Shown: positions 34,080-48,899 of the stretch, piece after piece | Numbering within the stretch: the stretch's first letter is position 1 | Layout: each line of letters starts with the position of its first letter | DNA from: Dipteris shenzhenensis | Taxonomy: Eukaryota > Polypodiophyta > Polypodiopsida > Gleicheniales | Assembly (NCBI GenBank): GCA_047967505.1 | Contig: CM106541.1 | DNA length: 64,000 nucleotides | Strand: one strand, 5' to 3' | Notes under the pieces: model-generated | The model's input: only the letters and a program-made list of their open reading frames with translations | Database searches by the model: none | Told to the model about the DNA's origin: nothing | Position numbers and translations under genes: made by a program

Positions 34080-35300
34080 ATCATTTGATTAAGCAATTGA
34101 TTCAAGCCACTTGCTTACCCAATCATGCATAGTTAAAACTTTGAAACAATCTCAAGGCATTTTTGTAGCATTTGTACAAATCAAAGAACACTTTAAGAAT
34201 CCTAATACTTTGCAACACTTCAAGTATTAGAATTCAAGTGGTGAGACTGGACAAGCCTATATGTTAGAGCATAGATTGTAGCAAGCATCTTGCAAAAACA
34301 CGTGAAACAAAGAAATGAAAATAGTTTCATGTTGTTATTGATGGTTATGAGAATTTAGTGCAAAGAATTGCAATTAGGAAGCAAAGATCAACATTGGTAG
34401 AGCTACTACTTTGTACAGCATCAAAAAATTAGTCTATTAAGCAAGGAACAATTCAAGTGGACAATACTCTTTTGCTTCAAATAGAGGCAGAGACAAGGGG
34501 ATATCATTATCAAATAGAGGAGGTGGACATAATCAAGATCAATAACAATAGCAATATCAACAATAATAAAATAAGAATCATGGTCCTCATCAGCATTAGC
34601 ATTCAAATAGTGGTAGTATGTGAACAAAGGTGGTTCATCTAATAGACGTTCATTTTGACTGAAGGAAGATTCTTCATATATATTTTCACATATTCAATGC
34701 AATTATTGTGATAATTTTGGTCATATGAAAATTGGTGCGAAAAAATTAATCAAGAAAGTTAGTAGAACAACAATGAAAAATCCAAAGGAATAGGAAATTA
34801 TCATGGATATAGTCACAATCAAAATCATTATGCCAATCAATAACAAGGTCATAATGAAGAGGCATAAATAGAGAACATGTGTACATCACAATAATAAGCA
34901 TGATAGAAGAATATGAATGTTCAAAAGTAGGTCCATCAAACAAATATAGCTATCATGTAGGATCAAAATCCATGGTACATTATCAATGGAGCATCATCAC
35001 ATATTAAAAGTCATTATAAAAAACAACCTATAGACATGAAGCATTTAGAAGGTTCAAAGGAAGTGAAAAAGGAACAAGTCCAATTGAAAATTTCATAAAC
35101 AAAGAATATTTTCATGATGTGATGTTTGTTCCAAAACTCAACAAAAGGATTTGATCAAGTGGACAAATGATGGAGAATGGTTATAGAGTTACCTTTGAAG
35201 GAGATTACTGGTGATCAAAGTCAAGTCATTGGAAAAGCAATGAAATAAGGTAGATTCTAGAGAATGATTGCACAAGTTTCAATCTTCATGTAATGCCCCT
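34080..35300 (+). pseudogene. Copia gag-protease remnant
   Basis: The plus strand, across shifting frames, carries an Asn/Gln-rich stretch near 34,490-34,610, a zinc-knuckle start CNYCDNFGHMK near 34,700-34,735 whose final Cys is lost, then PWYINGASSHI near 34,973-35,005. The last matches the aspartic-protease active-site region of Copia elements, with the Asp-Ser pair reduced. Further on, PKLN and FEGDY blocks continue the family pattern to about 35,290. No LTR, integrase or RT is seen, so it is an isolated, old fragment. Confidence 0.7.
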
Positions 35301-35309
35301 AGATTATCA

Positions 35310-36320
35310 ACCTAAGAGTTCTAGAACAAGTGATATAAACATGTTTATTTCGAGAGTAACACAATTTAGGAACAACAATATGATCATTGGCATTCCAAAA
35401 TTGAGATTTCTTGGCAAAGTTTGTGAAGCTTGTTGTTTTGGGAATAGGCCTTGAGAACGGCCATGTAAGCAAAATGGGAGGGTTATATGGAATTCGTGAA
35501 GGGTTGAGGGAAACTTTCCAAGTTTTTTAGACCAAAAGGTTGAATGCAGGGGATCGAGCAACCTTCAAGGCGAGAAGTTATTAGTGAAATGCCTGAGGGA
35601 TGCAAATTCCTGGAAAAGAAAAGGCAATTGACGACAGTCGGAGCTTTTTTTTTTGGAGTGCCAATCTGGAGCTTTTCACACACATTGAGGGGCTGGGGGA
35701 AGCTGATTTTAACTAGTGATATTAAAGCATGTGAGCATTTGGACATCTTCTAGCATTGACAGTGACCTTTGAGACTTCTTTCAGTGACTCGGAGGTTGGC
35801 TCACCAATCAATCTCGAAAAACAAGATGAATTGCATTTATAGGGTCTGCGTGGATGGTCTGCGTGGATGGTGAGACTGAAGAAAGCGAAGGGCAAGGAGT
35901 AGGCAGAGTAGTTGTAGGCAGTGTCATGCTCTTCTTTTGACTTGAAGGTGGTGGGATGCGCAGGAAGCAAATGACGCCTGATTTTGTGTTGCTACTATTG
36001 ATAGCCATGAATGCATCGATTTTCCTGGAAGATCCTCCCAAAAGGCCACCCACAAAAGTCGCAAAATTTCTCTTTTGAAAAAGTGGTATTATAACTAAGC
36101 CCTATTCTTAGAGGAGTAGGCCAAAAAGTTGCAAGAATTGGACGGTGGAGATGATGATCGACCCGACTTGTGCGGCAAAGCCCTGATGGAGAAACCAAAG
36201 GTAGAAGCACGGAAGGGAGGGAGGGTGAAGGAGAAATCGAGGAAAAGGGGGGGGGGGGGTGTTGGAGGTAGGCAAGTGGGGAAAGAAAAAGTGGGTAGGT
36301 ATGAGGAGGTCAAAAAGGGC
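35310..36320. other. No gene supported
   Basis: Several overlapping open frames on both strands, none recognisable. A 14-bp unit 'ggtctgcgtggatg' is repeated at about 35,840-35,870. A run of about 13 G begins near 36,247. Confidence 0.4.
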
Positions 36321-36327
36321 GGGGGGG

Positions 36328-36656
36328 ATTTACACCAGGGATACTAACGTGCTCGATGTGCGATGTTCCGAGGAAAAGAAGTTGCGAGGAGGGGAGGGGG
36401 GAGATGATCTTCAAGTGGGCTGTAGAAGCTGTTGCTACGGGATGGTGGGGATGATCTTCCAAGCGACAGCTGCTATTGTTGTTGCTGCTTCTGCTAGAGG
36501 TGTTGCTGCTACTGTTGGGGTGCTGGAGGAACTTGATGGAGAAACCAAAGGCAGGGGGAGGAGGAGGACAAGGGAAATGTAGGTGGGGGTAGGTGTGAGA
36601 GGGGGAGGATTTACACCAAGGCTGAAAGAAGAGGGAAGGGCCTATTTACACCAGGG
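36328..36656 (+). promoter_or_regulatory. Three copies of ATTTACACCARGG upstream of the aminotransferase
   Basis: The 13-bp motif occurs at 36,328-36,340 (ATTTACACCAGGG), 36,609-36,621 (ATTTACACCAAGG) and 36,644-36,656 (ATTTACACCAGGG), all in the same orientation, the last about 140 bp before the aminotransferase ATG. The first and second sit in longer G/A-rich sequences that also share 'gatggagaaaccaaaggnag', so part of the repetition comes from a local duplication. A TATA-like TATAAT lies at 36,689-36,694. A regulatory role is inference. Confidence 0.4.
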
Positions 36657-36796
36657 TTAGTGAAGTGCACTGTTTGGTGCCGGCTTTGTATAATTTCTCC
36701 ATTTGGTTTCGTTCATTTCTTCATCGTCGTCGTCTCTCCAAAAACTCTGTTTTTGTGTCATCGTGGGGAGCTTTTGGAGCTTGGAGCTTGCGAGCT

Positions 36797-40148
<3,352 letters not shown>

Positions 40149-42580
40149 GGTTAGAGACTAGTCTGATGAGCCAATTTTGTTCTCATTTTTCCTAAAATTT
40201 CCTATGGAGCCCATTTACATTGAAATTCTTACGTAAAAATTTCCCCCCTGGCAAGCCTGCATTGAAGCTTGACAGTGTCAAAGAGAGTTGCAAAGAGAGC
40301 TTTAGTCCTGTATGCCAGTTTTGCTGCGGTGTCACAAAATTAGATTAGCTCCACAATTGTTCATTAGGTGCATGGCAGTTTTTCTCCTTATTCAAGGCTT
40401 TGTACTGCCACGAAATAATTTAATAAGAGAACAGTTTTGACATTAGTTCATCTCATTGCAGAATTTTGATATTTTCTTGCTTTCAAACAGTTGTTTGGGT
40501 TCTTTTAATTGTAGTTTTTTGGAAGTGATGAGGTTAATTTGGATTAAGGAAACGAGCAAATGTCTTTGATGCAAAATACTTCAAGATTCTGGCTGTAGTA
40601 ATATATTTCATTTTCAAGCCTGTTATCTTAGGTAATCAGTCTGATTTGCAACTGATTGTGCTGCACCAACTTTTTAACACTTCCCTACGAGTGTAGAATT
40701 TGAAAGATTACTCAAGAAAATTGCAGTATTTTTCATTCTAATGAAAATAGTGATGCTTTGCTCTTTTGAATAAGTGAATGAAAAATGTGCCTTTAGTATT
40801 CAAAAGAATCTATTCAAGGCATTGACCCTCTGAAGTCTTTAACACTAGTTTGGTAGGACATAAAAATGTCCCATGACACTTTTATGTCCTGTTAACTAAG
40901 CAACTTCTTAGAATTATTCAAAAGCATTGATAAGGTATTTTGGGTTATTTTCCAAAGTAGCTTATATGCTTTAAAAACTTGGAATTATTATGCATTGGAA
41001 CTTACACCTATGACTTTGAGTTCTACCTAAAGTTTTGAGGTCAACCTAACACAGATATTGTGTGTTTACTCACCCATATAAACACGTATACCTACACATG
41101 GAGACAGACTTTTTTTAATAGCACCACATACACACACATAGAGATACACTCACACATGCCTAGAGAAGCAACATACATGTGTAGACACAACCTCACATGT
41201 GTATGCATATTGAGATTGAAAAACCTTCACATGTGCATAGCTATGCACAAGTGAACATGCACGTGTGTATGGATAATGGAGCATGTGTGTGTGATTTTAT
41301 GTGCAAGTGATATCAAGGTAAGTCAAAACGTCGAGCGATCGCGTTCGAGCAAGTCGAGTGATGCTTATAAGAAACTTTGTTTAAAAGCATGGTTCCAATT
41401 GATTTTTTTAACACATTGATCATATGGAAATAAATTACATTCTTGAAGTTTATTTTATTGAGAGGTGGACATGATTCCAACAAGAAATGTTAATGATATC
41501 ACCTTGGGGCGCCAACTCAATATATAATATGTTACTACCCTCGTCCAAAATCTAAGGTATGGGAGGACAAGGTCGATATATAATATAGATGGATTTCCTT
41601 AAAAATTTTCAAATATGCAAATTTCACCCTCAAAATATAAGGTATATACTTTGAAAAATATGCAAGGTTTTAAGATTTGTACATATTTTTCATAATATGT
41701 GATGCCGAAGGGGAGGGGTCTTTTGGATGAGGAGGGGTAAAACAAAAAATACACTCGTCTCTTTTTAAATTAATGTAACCTTTTCATGTGTTATCCAAAT
41801 TTCGAGGTGTAAAGACATATTTGAAGCTCTTTTAGTATAAAACACAACCATACTCATGGCATATTGTTAAATCCATCTCATACTCAAGATTTTGATAGGT
41901 TTTCTTGGTCATTTCCATGCACTCAAATGGCACAATATGCATTTGGGATTTATAACTCCATGGTGTTCTATAGTGTAAGTGGACGCAATAAATTGCTTAT
42001 TGCTCCTAAAAATGAATAGTAGCTTTTAACACAATATATGAATCCATTTATTCATTCAATCCATGGCATTCTGCATTATGCAATGCTAATATGGTTTTAG
42101 GACCTACAATATACTTAATACTCCAAAAGACACAAAGATTCACAAAACACTTCAATCACTATCTTCACACTCGTCCTCTACAAAAAGACTGGATGTGTGA
42201 ACGTTGTGTTCCAAGTTGATCACACCGCTTGTCCTTCACCATGGCTCTAGCCATTCCTTCAGCATATGTAGGCAAAGAGAGTAAGTTGGAACTGCATAAC
42301 ATTGACCACAAAGAGTAATACGAACAAGTACTGAACCCATGCTTTGCATGAACAAAGATGCATGACCATCCTCAACCACTCCCCATCTGAATGCGGATAT
42401 GTGATTCTTAAATTTTGGCTAAGTCTTAACCCATGGCTCTAAGACCTTCCATCTCCTTCTTTCATTCCATTAACCTTCCATCTCCTCCATTCCATTGACC
42501 TTCTATCTCCTCCTTGCCCCTAAAGTTGCCTCTTGTCTTTCCACCTCCTCCCCAAAGCCTGTCTCTTGTCTTTCCACCTC
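40149..42580. other. 3' flank of the aminotransferase and intergenic DNA
   Basis: The first few hundred bases probably hold the 3' UTR; no single canonical AATAAA clearly marks its end. From about 41,060 to 41,300 the DNA is rich in CACATA/TGTGTA words. From about 42,440 to 42,585 a C/T-rich region has tandem copies of 'ccttccatctcct' and of 'tgtctttccacctcctcccc'-like units, into which the next Copia element inserted. Confidence 0.5.
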
Positions 42581-42585
42581 CTCCC

Positions 42586-42766
42586 TGAGAGTGCTCTCAA
42601 CGGAAGCAAGAACGGAAGAAGGAGAGAGAGAGAGAGAGGGAGACAGAGAGCCACACAAGTTTTGGTGGGTGCAGAACCACCCTAATCTTCTTTTTCATTC
42701 ATTTATATATGTGTTTGAGTATTGTACATAACCGGGGTTAAGGCACAGTGACCTTTAACCCCCACA
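42586..42766 (-). repeat. 3' LTR of the complete Copia element
   Basis: 181 bp, with plus-strand ends TGAGAGTGCTCTC and ...CCCCCACA. It includes a GA run (about 42,619-42,639). The inner 'gagagtgctctc' is itself a 12-bp palindrome. Confidence 0.95.
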
Positions 42767-42777
42767 ACCTCCCACTT
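42767..42777 (-). other. Polypurine tract of the complete Copia element
   Basis: The minus strand reads AAGTGGGAGGT next to the LTR start TGTGGGGG. Confidence 0.85.
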
Positions 42778-42819
42778 AAAGGACAATGTGCCTTTAAGGG
42801 AGAACAACCAGTGAGCATA

Positions 42820-45800
42820 CTATCCAATGCCCATCAATACACGACAATACTCAAACCGCTGACTAGGTAGACTCTTCGTCAGCATATCTGCAGGGTTATC
42901 ATCTGTATGTACCTTGACAAGCTCTATGCGCTTGTCCTCAAGTACCTCCCTGATGAAATGGTACCTGACCTCAATGTGTTTGGTCTTTGCATGAAAGACC
43001 GGATTCCGTGCTAGCTGAATAGCACTCATGGAATCACTATGCAATGTCGGTACACCTGTATGAATCCCCAAATCTCCCACTAGCCGATCAAGCCATATAG
43101 CCTCCTTGCAACCCTCTGTGGCTGCAACATACTCAGCCTCTGTGGTAGATAAAGCAACGCACTTCTGTGCGCGAGACATCCACGACACTGCACCACCTGC
43201 AAAGGTGAACACATAACCAGAAGTGGATCTCCTACTATCCACATGCCCTGCATAGTCTGAATCTGTGTACCCAAGTACACGCATGTCTCCTTTACCAAAG
43301 CAAATGCACATCTCCTTGGTACCCTTCATGTACCTCATGATGCACTTAACTGCCTCCCAATGCCTCTTTCCTGGATTAGCCATATACCGGCTAACAACTC
43401 CCACTGCAAATGCAATGTCTGGTCTAGTAGCTATCATAGCATACATAAGACTCCCAACTGCTGATGCATAAGGAACCTTGGCCATCATGGCCCTCTCCTC
43501 ATCTGATTTGGGACTATCTGTATGACTCAGTTTCACATATGGAGGCAATGGAGTACTCACTACCTTCCCCCCCTCCATATTGAAACGCTGTAATACTTTT
43601 GTAACATACTCTTTTTGTGAAAGCCAAAGGAGTTTCCTACTCCGATCACGCGTGATGCGCATACCAAGAATATGACCTGCAAGTCCCAAATTCTTCATAT
43701 CAAAGGCCTCATGCAACTTGGCCTTTAATGCATCTAGCTCATAAGTATTCTTGCTAGCCAATAGCATATCATCCACATATAGTGCCAGGATTATCAGGCT
43801 ACTATCCTTAGCCCTTAGAGGCAGTGATCAATTTCACTCCTTCTAAAACCCTGGGACCGAATGAAAGCATCAAACTTCTGATACCATTCTCTAGGTGCTT
43901 GCTTAAGACCATAGAGACTCTTCTTCAGTTTGCAAACTAAATGCTCTTTGCCCTTTTCTTCAAAGCCTTCCGGCTGCACCATGTAAATTTCCTCATGCAA
44001 ATCCCCATGCAAAAAAGCTGTCTTGACATCCATTTGCATAAGCTCCATATCCTCTGATGCCACTAGTCCAAGCATGCATCTAAGTGTGGTCATCTTCACA
44101 ACCGGAGAGAATATCTCATCAAAGTCCACACCCTTCTCTTGCTTGAACCCTTTAGCAACCAAACGGGCCTTGTACCTAGGCACATCATCACCTGTGACCT
44201 TCATTTTGTAGACCCATTTACATGGCAATGCTTTCTTTCCATGTGGCAAAGAAACCAAGTCCCAAGTCTTATTCTTCATAAGTGAACTCATCTCTGATTG
44301 CATAGCATACTCCCACTTGCATTGATCCTCACGCATCATAGCCTCTCTATAGCAAGAAGGCTCCCCACAATCAGTAAGCATCACATAGTCTACCCCTGGA
44401 ACAAACCTATCAGGCGGTCTAGACACTCTAGATGATCTTCTCAAGGGCATTTCAGTTTGCTGTCCCACTTGCATATCAGCCACATTTGGCTCATCATTTC
44501 CACCAATAGATGATCCATCATCTACCCTTGATTGTATACCTGTGGGAGTACTTGGTGGTACCATTTCTTGCACATTTGGTGCATGGACAGCTTGCTGTCT
44601 ATCAACATAGACAGGTGGATTCACATCCTGGAAAGTGATTTTCCTCATTTCCACATTCCTCATGGGTGCCTTATGCATCTTCTTCTCATTGAAGACCACA
44701 TCATGGCTGCGTATGATCTTCTTTGCTTCTGGATCCTAGAGACGATAGCCCATCTCTCCACTTTCACCATAACCGAGAAAGATGCATTTCCTAGACTTAG
44801 GATCTAGCTTCTTTCAAAGCTCTTTTGGCACATGTGCATATGCCTCACACCCAAATATACGCAAATGAGAGTAAGAGGGCTTCTTTCCACTCCATGCCTC
44901 TTCAGGAATACCAACATCCAAACTCTTACTAGGTGATCTATTGATCACATGCACTGCAGTCTTCATTGCCTCAGCCCAAAAACCACCAGAAAGACTTGCA
45001 TTGGAAAGCATGCATTGCAACCTTTCTTGAATGGTACGGTTCATCTTTTCTGCAACTGGATTTTGCTCTGGAGTACGAGGGGATGTGAGCTCCCTCTTAA
45101 TCCCACGTGTATCACAGAAATGCTGAAAGTCATGAGAGAGATACTCTCCACCATTGTCAGTCCGTAGGCATTTAAGCATTCTACCTGACTGATTCTCAAC
45201 CAAGGCCAGCCATTTCTGAAATACCTGGAACACATCACTCTTCCGAGCTATAGCATAAGCCCACACTTTCCTAGTTGCATCATCAATGAATGTCACATAG
45301 TATTCAGCCCCACCTAATGACCGTGTAGGCATGGGACCGCATACATCTGAATGCACCAAATCAAGCATTTCAAACTCTTTCTTTTCCCTTCTTTTATGGG
45401 CTGATTTAGTCTGCTTCCCATAGAGACAATGCTCACAAAATTCAAAATCAGAGAAACTCAAATGCGGTACATAACCCAAACGGCATAAGAGTTTCATTCC
45501 ATTTTGGCTCATGTGCCCCAACCTGCAATGCCACAAAGAAGTGCTTGGCTGCTCGGTTATTGCAACAACATGATCAAATACCCCTGATACATGTAAGGGA
45601 TACAAAGTCCCACACTTGGCACCCCTGGCCAAAAGCATAGAGCCCTTTTGAATTTTCCAACTTTGAAAGCCAAAAGTGGTGTGAAAACCAGCATCTTCTA
45701 GCTGACCCACTGAAATAAGACTCTTGGTCAGCTTAGGCACATGTCTCACATGTTTCAAAACAAATGCAGACCCATTTGCAAAAGAAAACTTTATGTCACC

Positions 45801-46826
45801 TGCTCCCACTATGTCACATGCATAGTCATTTCCAAGATGCACACAACCTGTCTTTCCACTATCATAAGTGGAGAACCATTCCCTATGGGGAGGAACATGG
45901 AATGAAGCACCAGAATCCAAAATCCAATCCTGGGAATATGCATCATCTGAAGTGGTAAGCAACTCTGCAGATAAACTAGACATGAAGACAACGTCATTGT
46001 CACTATCATGTGTGACTGCATTGATCTCCTCGATCTTCACTTTTCCTTTGTCCTCCCTTGGACTCTCTTCCTTTTGATTTGCACCCCAATTTGCATTCTT
46101 TTTCTTATCCCTTTGCTCTCTTTTTAGCTTGTAGCAATCCTTTTTCATATGGCCCTTCTTGCCACAATGGTAACACTCAATGTTCCGTGCCCTGGATTTG
46201 CTACGTACATTTAAGGCTGCATCCTGCTTGTTGCCATCCATAGACTTCCGTCTAATCTCCTCGGCCAACAAGCTACCCACAACATCATCAAATTTCAGTA
46301 CTCCACCAGGTGCAGAGTTACTGACAGCTGTACGGAAGGTATCCCATGAGGATGGCAATGAACATAAGAGAAATATTGCCTTAGTCTCCGCATCAAAATT
46401 CATTTTCTGAGCCTGAAGCTGGCTGAAAATAATATTGAATTCATTCAAGTGAGAAGCAATGGAGACCCCTTCCTTCATCTGCAGCTCAAACAACTTCTTC
46501 ATGAGGTAAACTTTATTAGAGGGAGTTTCCTTCTCATAAGTGGTACACAGTTTCTTCCACAAATCTTCCGTAGTCTGCTCATTTACTACTGTGAAATAAA
46601 CTGACTCTGCAAGATGAAGTCTAATAGTAGACTTTGCTAATGCATCCAACTCATTCCAATCATCCTCAAACATATTTGTAGGCTTAGCTTCAATCCCTGC
46701 CAAGGGTTTAATCTGCTTCTTTTGAATAAGCGCATCCCTTATTTGTTCTTTTCACAAAGAAAAGTTTGTCCCATCAAACTTTTTAATGTTGAAAAACTCC
46801 TTTTCAGACGTGGAAGAGGATGCCAT
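42820..46826 (-). pseudogene. Copia gag-pol polyprotein, four disabling mutations
   Basis: About 1,337 codons from the ATG at 46,826. Order: gag; zinc knuckle CYHCGKKGHMKKDC (near 46,130-46,175); protease with ILDSGASFHV (near 45,905-45,935); GAG-pre-integrase with H-x3-H...C-x2-C; integrase core with HSDVCGPM, RTDNGGEY and PEQNPVAEKMN (D-D-E present); RT with CKWVYKMK, KTAFLHGDL and YVDDMLL; RNase H with STTEAEYVA and HSDSMSAI. Stops at 46,752-46,754, 44,814-44,816 and 44,736-44,738 lie in one frame. A loss of probably 7 bp near 43,812-43,817 shifts the frame just before YVDD. Catalytic residues are otherwise intact. Confidence 0.93.
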
Positions 46827-48265
46827 GATGCAAATAAAGCAAAATCCCAAATGCTAGTGCCTGCAAGAGAGAATCACACCAAATACCAGGTGCACCCAAA
46901 TGTGTATGCCACAATAGAGTGAAATGTCACCAAAACTCAAAGCTCAAAGCATCAAAAGATGCATCTGACTCATGTGCATATACTATGCATCCATATGAGC
47001 AAATCTGGCCCAAAAGAAAATGCCAATAAGTGCCAAATGACTCAAGCATAAACACTATCCACTGGCATATGCATCAATAATGTCTCATCCAAGAGAGCAT
47101 AGCACTATCAGTGCATCACCAACAATGTGTCAAAGCTGTCCCTCAGCATAAAATAGCATCCATGTGCAAAGCGTCCATAAAAAATAGCATCCCACAAGGC
47201 AATTTGGGCTATCAGTGCATCCAACAAGGACCGCAATGCATCCAAATGGCCTATAAATCATCCACTGCAACCCAATGCATACCACGAATGAGCGCACTCT
47301 GCTCAAACTACTCTGCTCAAACTGCAACCAGAGTGATCTGCATAAGGTATGCTCAAGAAATCATAGTCCCACGGTAATGAGCGCTACTGAAAATAGAACC
47401 TGAGATGCTTCAAAACATGGGCGCCATTGCATAATCGGACTCAGTAAGAAAATCTGCAAATATCTCTCTTCTGCCAGAACTCCAAAATCCCAACCGATGA
47501 ATGAGAAATGGGAGTCAACACTTATCCACTGCCATGTGGCATAAATCTAAGGTTTCAAAACCTTAGAATGAAAAATGCATAACAGAGAGACGAAATCGAA
47601 TACACAGAGATCTATAACTCTGAAAATCCTCCACCGAATTGCACAAGAACTGACAGGTAGGGGTTTTTGGGCGTCCGGAACGCAATGCGACAGACGGTTT
47701 TGGAAACCGTGGTCTCAATCACTGGGTCCAACACACGTACTGAAAAACGTTTTTGGAAACAGAGCTATCTGTAAACTCCACCGGAGTGCGAATGATGAGC
47801 AACATAGAAGTTTTAGAACCTCCTGAGTCCACCGGAACTGACAGATCTGCAAATGGTTGCTCCAAACTTGAGTTCCAACACCCGGGCAAAAAACGCAGAA
47901 ACTGACACAGTGAGTCAGAAATCCAATGAAATGATCCCGGATTCAAGAATAAAGGTGTTTCCAGGCTCCTGAAGTAATGTGGACACCAAAAGCAAGCAAT
48001 AGTTGCCTCTACAAGTCAATACGGAGTCTCTGTCATCGAACGGAGCAGGGAAAAGCTCAAAAAACGACTTTTTTCTTTGAAAGCTCTTAACAGGCTCTCA
48101 AAACCACTTCGCAAAGCCAAAGTGACTTTTCCAAATGTTCCTCCAAGGTCTCTGCACACTCGGATGCAAGTAAAGTCGCCCACAAAGCTTCCCACAGAGC
48201 TTCTCCTTCCTCTCACAGAGCTACTGAGCTTCAAGCATTCACGCACGCTCAGCTAGATCACCCGG
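46827..48265 (-). other. Leader region of the complete Copia element
   Basis: About 1.44 kb between primer site and gag with no long frame. It matches 16,459-17,910 of the truncated relative nearly end to end, so it is a conserved family feature and not a later insertion. Confidence 0.85.
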
Positions 48266-48277
48266 GCTCTGATACCA
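48266..48277 (-). other. Primer-binding site of the complete Copia element
   Basis: The minus strand reads TGGTATCAGAGC, an exact initiator tRNA-Met primer site, two bases after the LTR end. Confidence 0.95.
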
Positions 48278-48279
48278 GT

Positions 48280-48460
48280 TGAGAGTGCTCTCAACGGAAG
48301 TAAGAACGGAAGAAGGAGAGAGAGAGAGAGAGGGAGACAGAGAGCCACACAAGTTTTGGTGGGTGCAGAACCACCCTAATCTTCTTTTTCATTCATTTAT
48401 ATATGTGTTTGAGTATTGTACATAACCGGGGTTAAGGCACAGTGACCTTTGACTCCCACA
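48280..48460 (-). repeat. 5' LTR of the complete Copia element
   Basis: 181 bp, differing from the 3' LTR at about three sites (gcaag/gtaag near the start and two bases near the other end). Confidence 0.95.
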
Positions 48461-48899
48461 CTCCCCCCTCCAAGCTTCCATCCAAGAGATCCTTCTTTGT
48501 GACACGTGGCAGGGTCTTCTTCTCCAAGCTGCCAAGTATCCTCTCTTTTTTTTTTTGGGTCCGTGGTTAATAGGTTAAAGATAACGAAGACAAGTCAACC
48601 ATTCCCATTCCACCATGCCAACAAAAATCAAACGTCTAACTTCAAGGATGACATCAGCTCTGAAAACGTAATTTTCAAGCACAAAATATAAAAAGCGTGC
48701 CACTAGCTAAACAGAGAACGTCTCTCGGCCTTGAAAATGGGTGTGGAGGCTCCATTGCGACATGCAAATACCAGCATGGAAGTATGAATCTACAGAAGAA
48801 TACTTAAATGAGCTTCATCGTTGACTTTTTCAATTGCCAAAGGCTTTCAAAAAAGAAGATGAAGCGTATACCGGCATGTCCTCCCCTGATTGTTTAACG

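Larger units (their letters stand above)
42586..48460 (-). mobile_element. Structurally complete Copia (Ty1) retrotransposon
   Basis: 5,875 bp with 181-bp LTRs, a perfect 5-bp target-site duplication CTCCC (42,581-42,585 and 48,461-48,465), an exact initiator tRNA-Met primer site and a purine tract. It reads on the minus strand: leader, gag, protease, integrase, RT, RNase H. The two LTRs differ at only about three positions, so insertion was recent. The coding region nevertheless carries three nonsense codons and one frameshift, so this copy needs help from relatives to move. It belongs to the same family as the truncated copy at 16,281-18,374. Confidence 0.96.
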
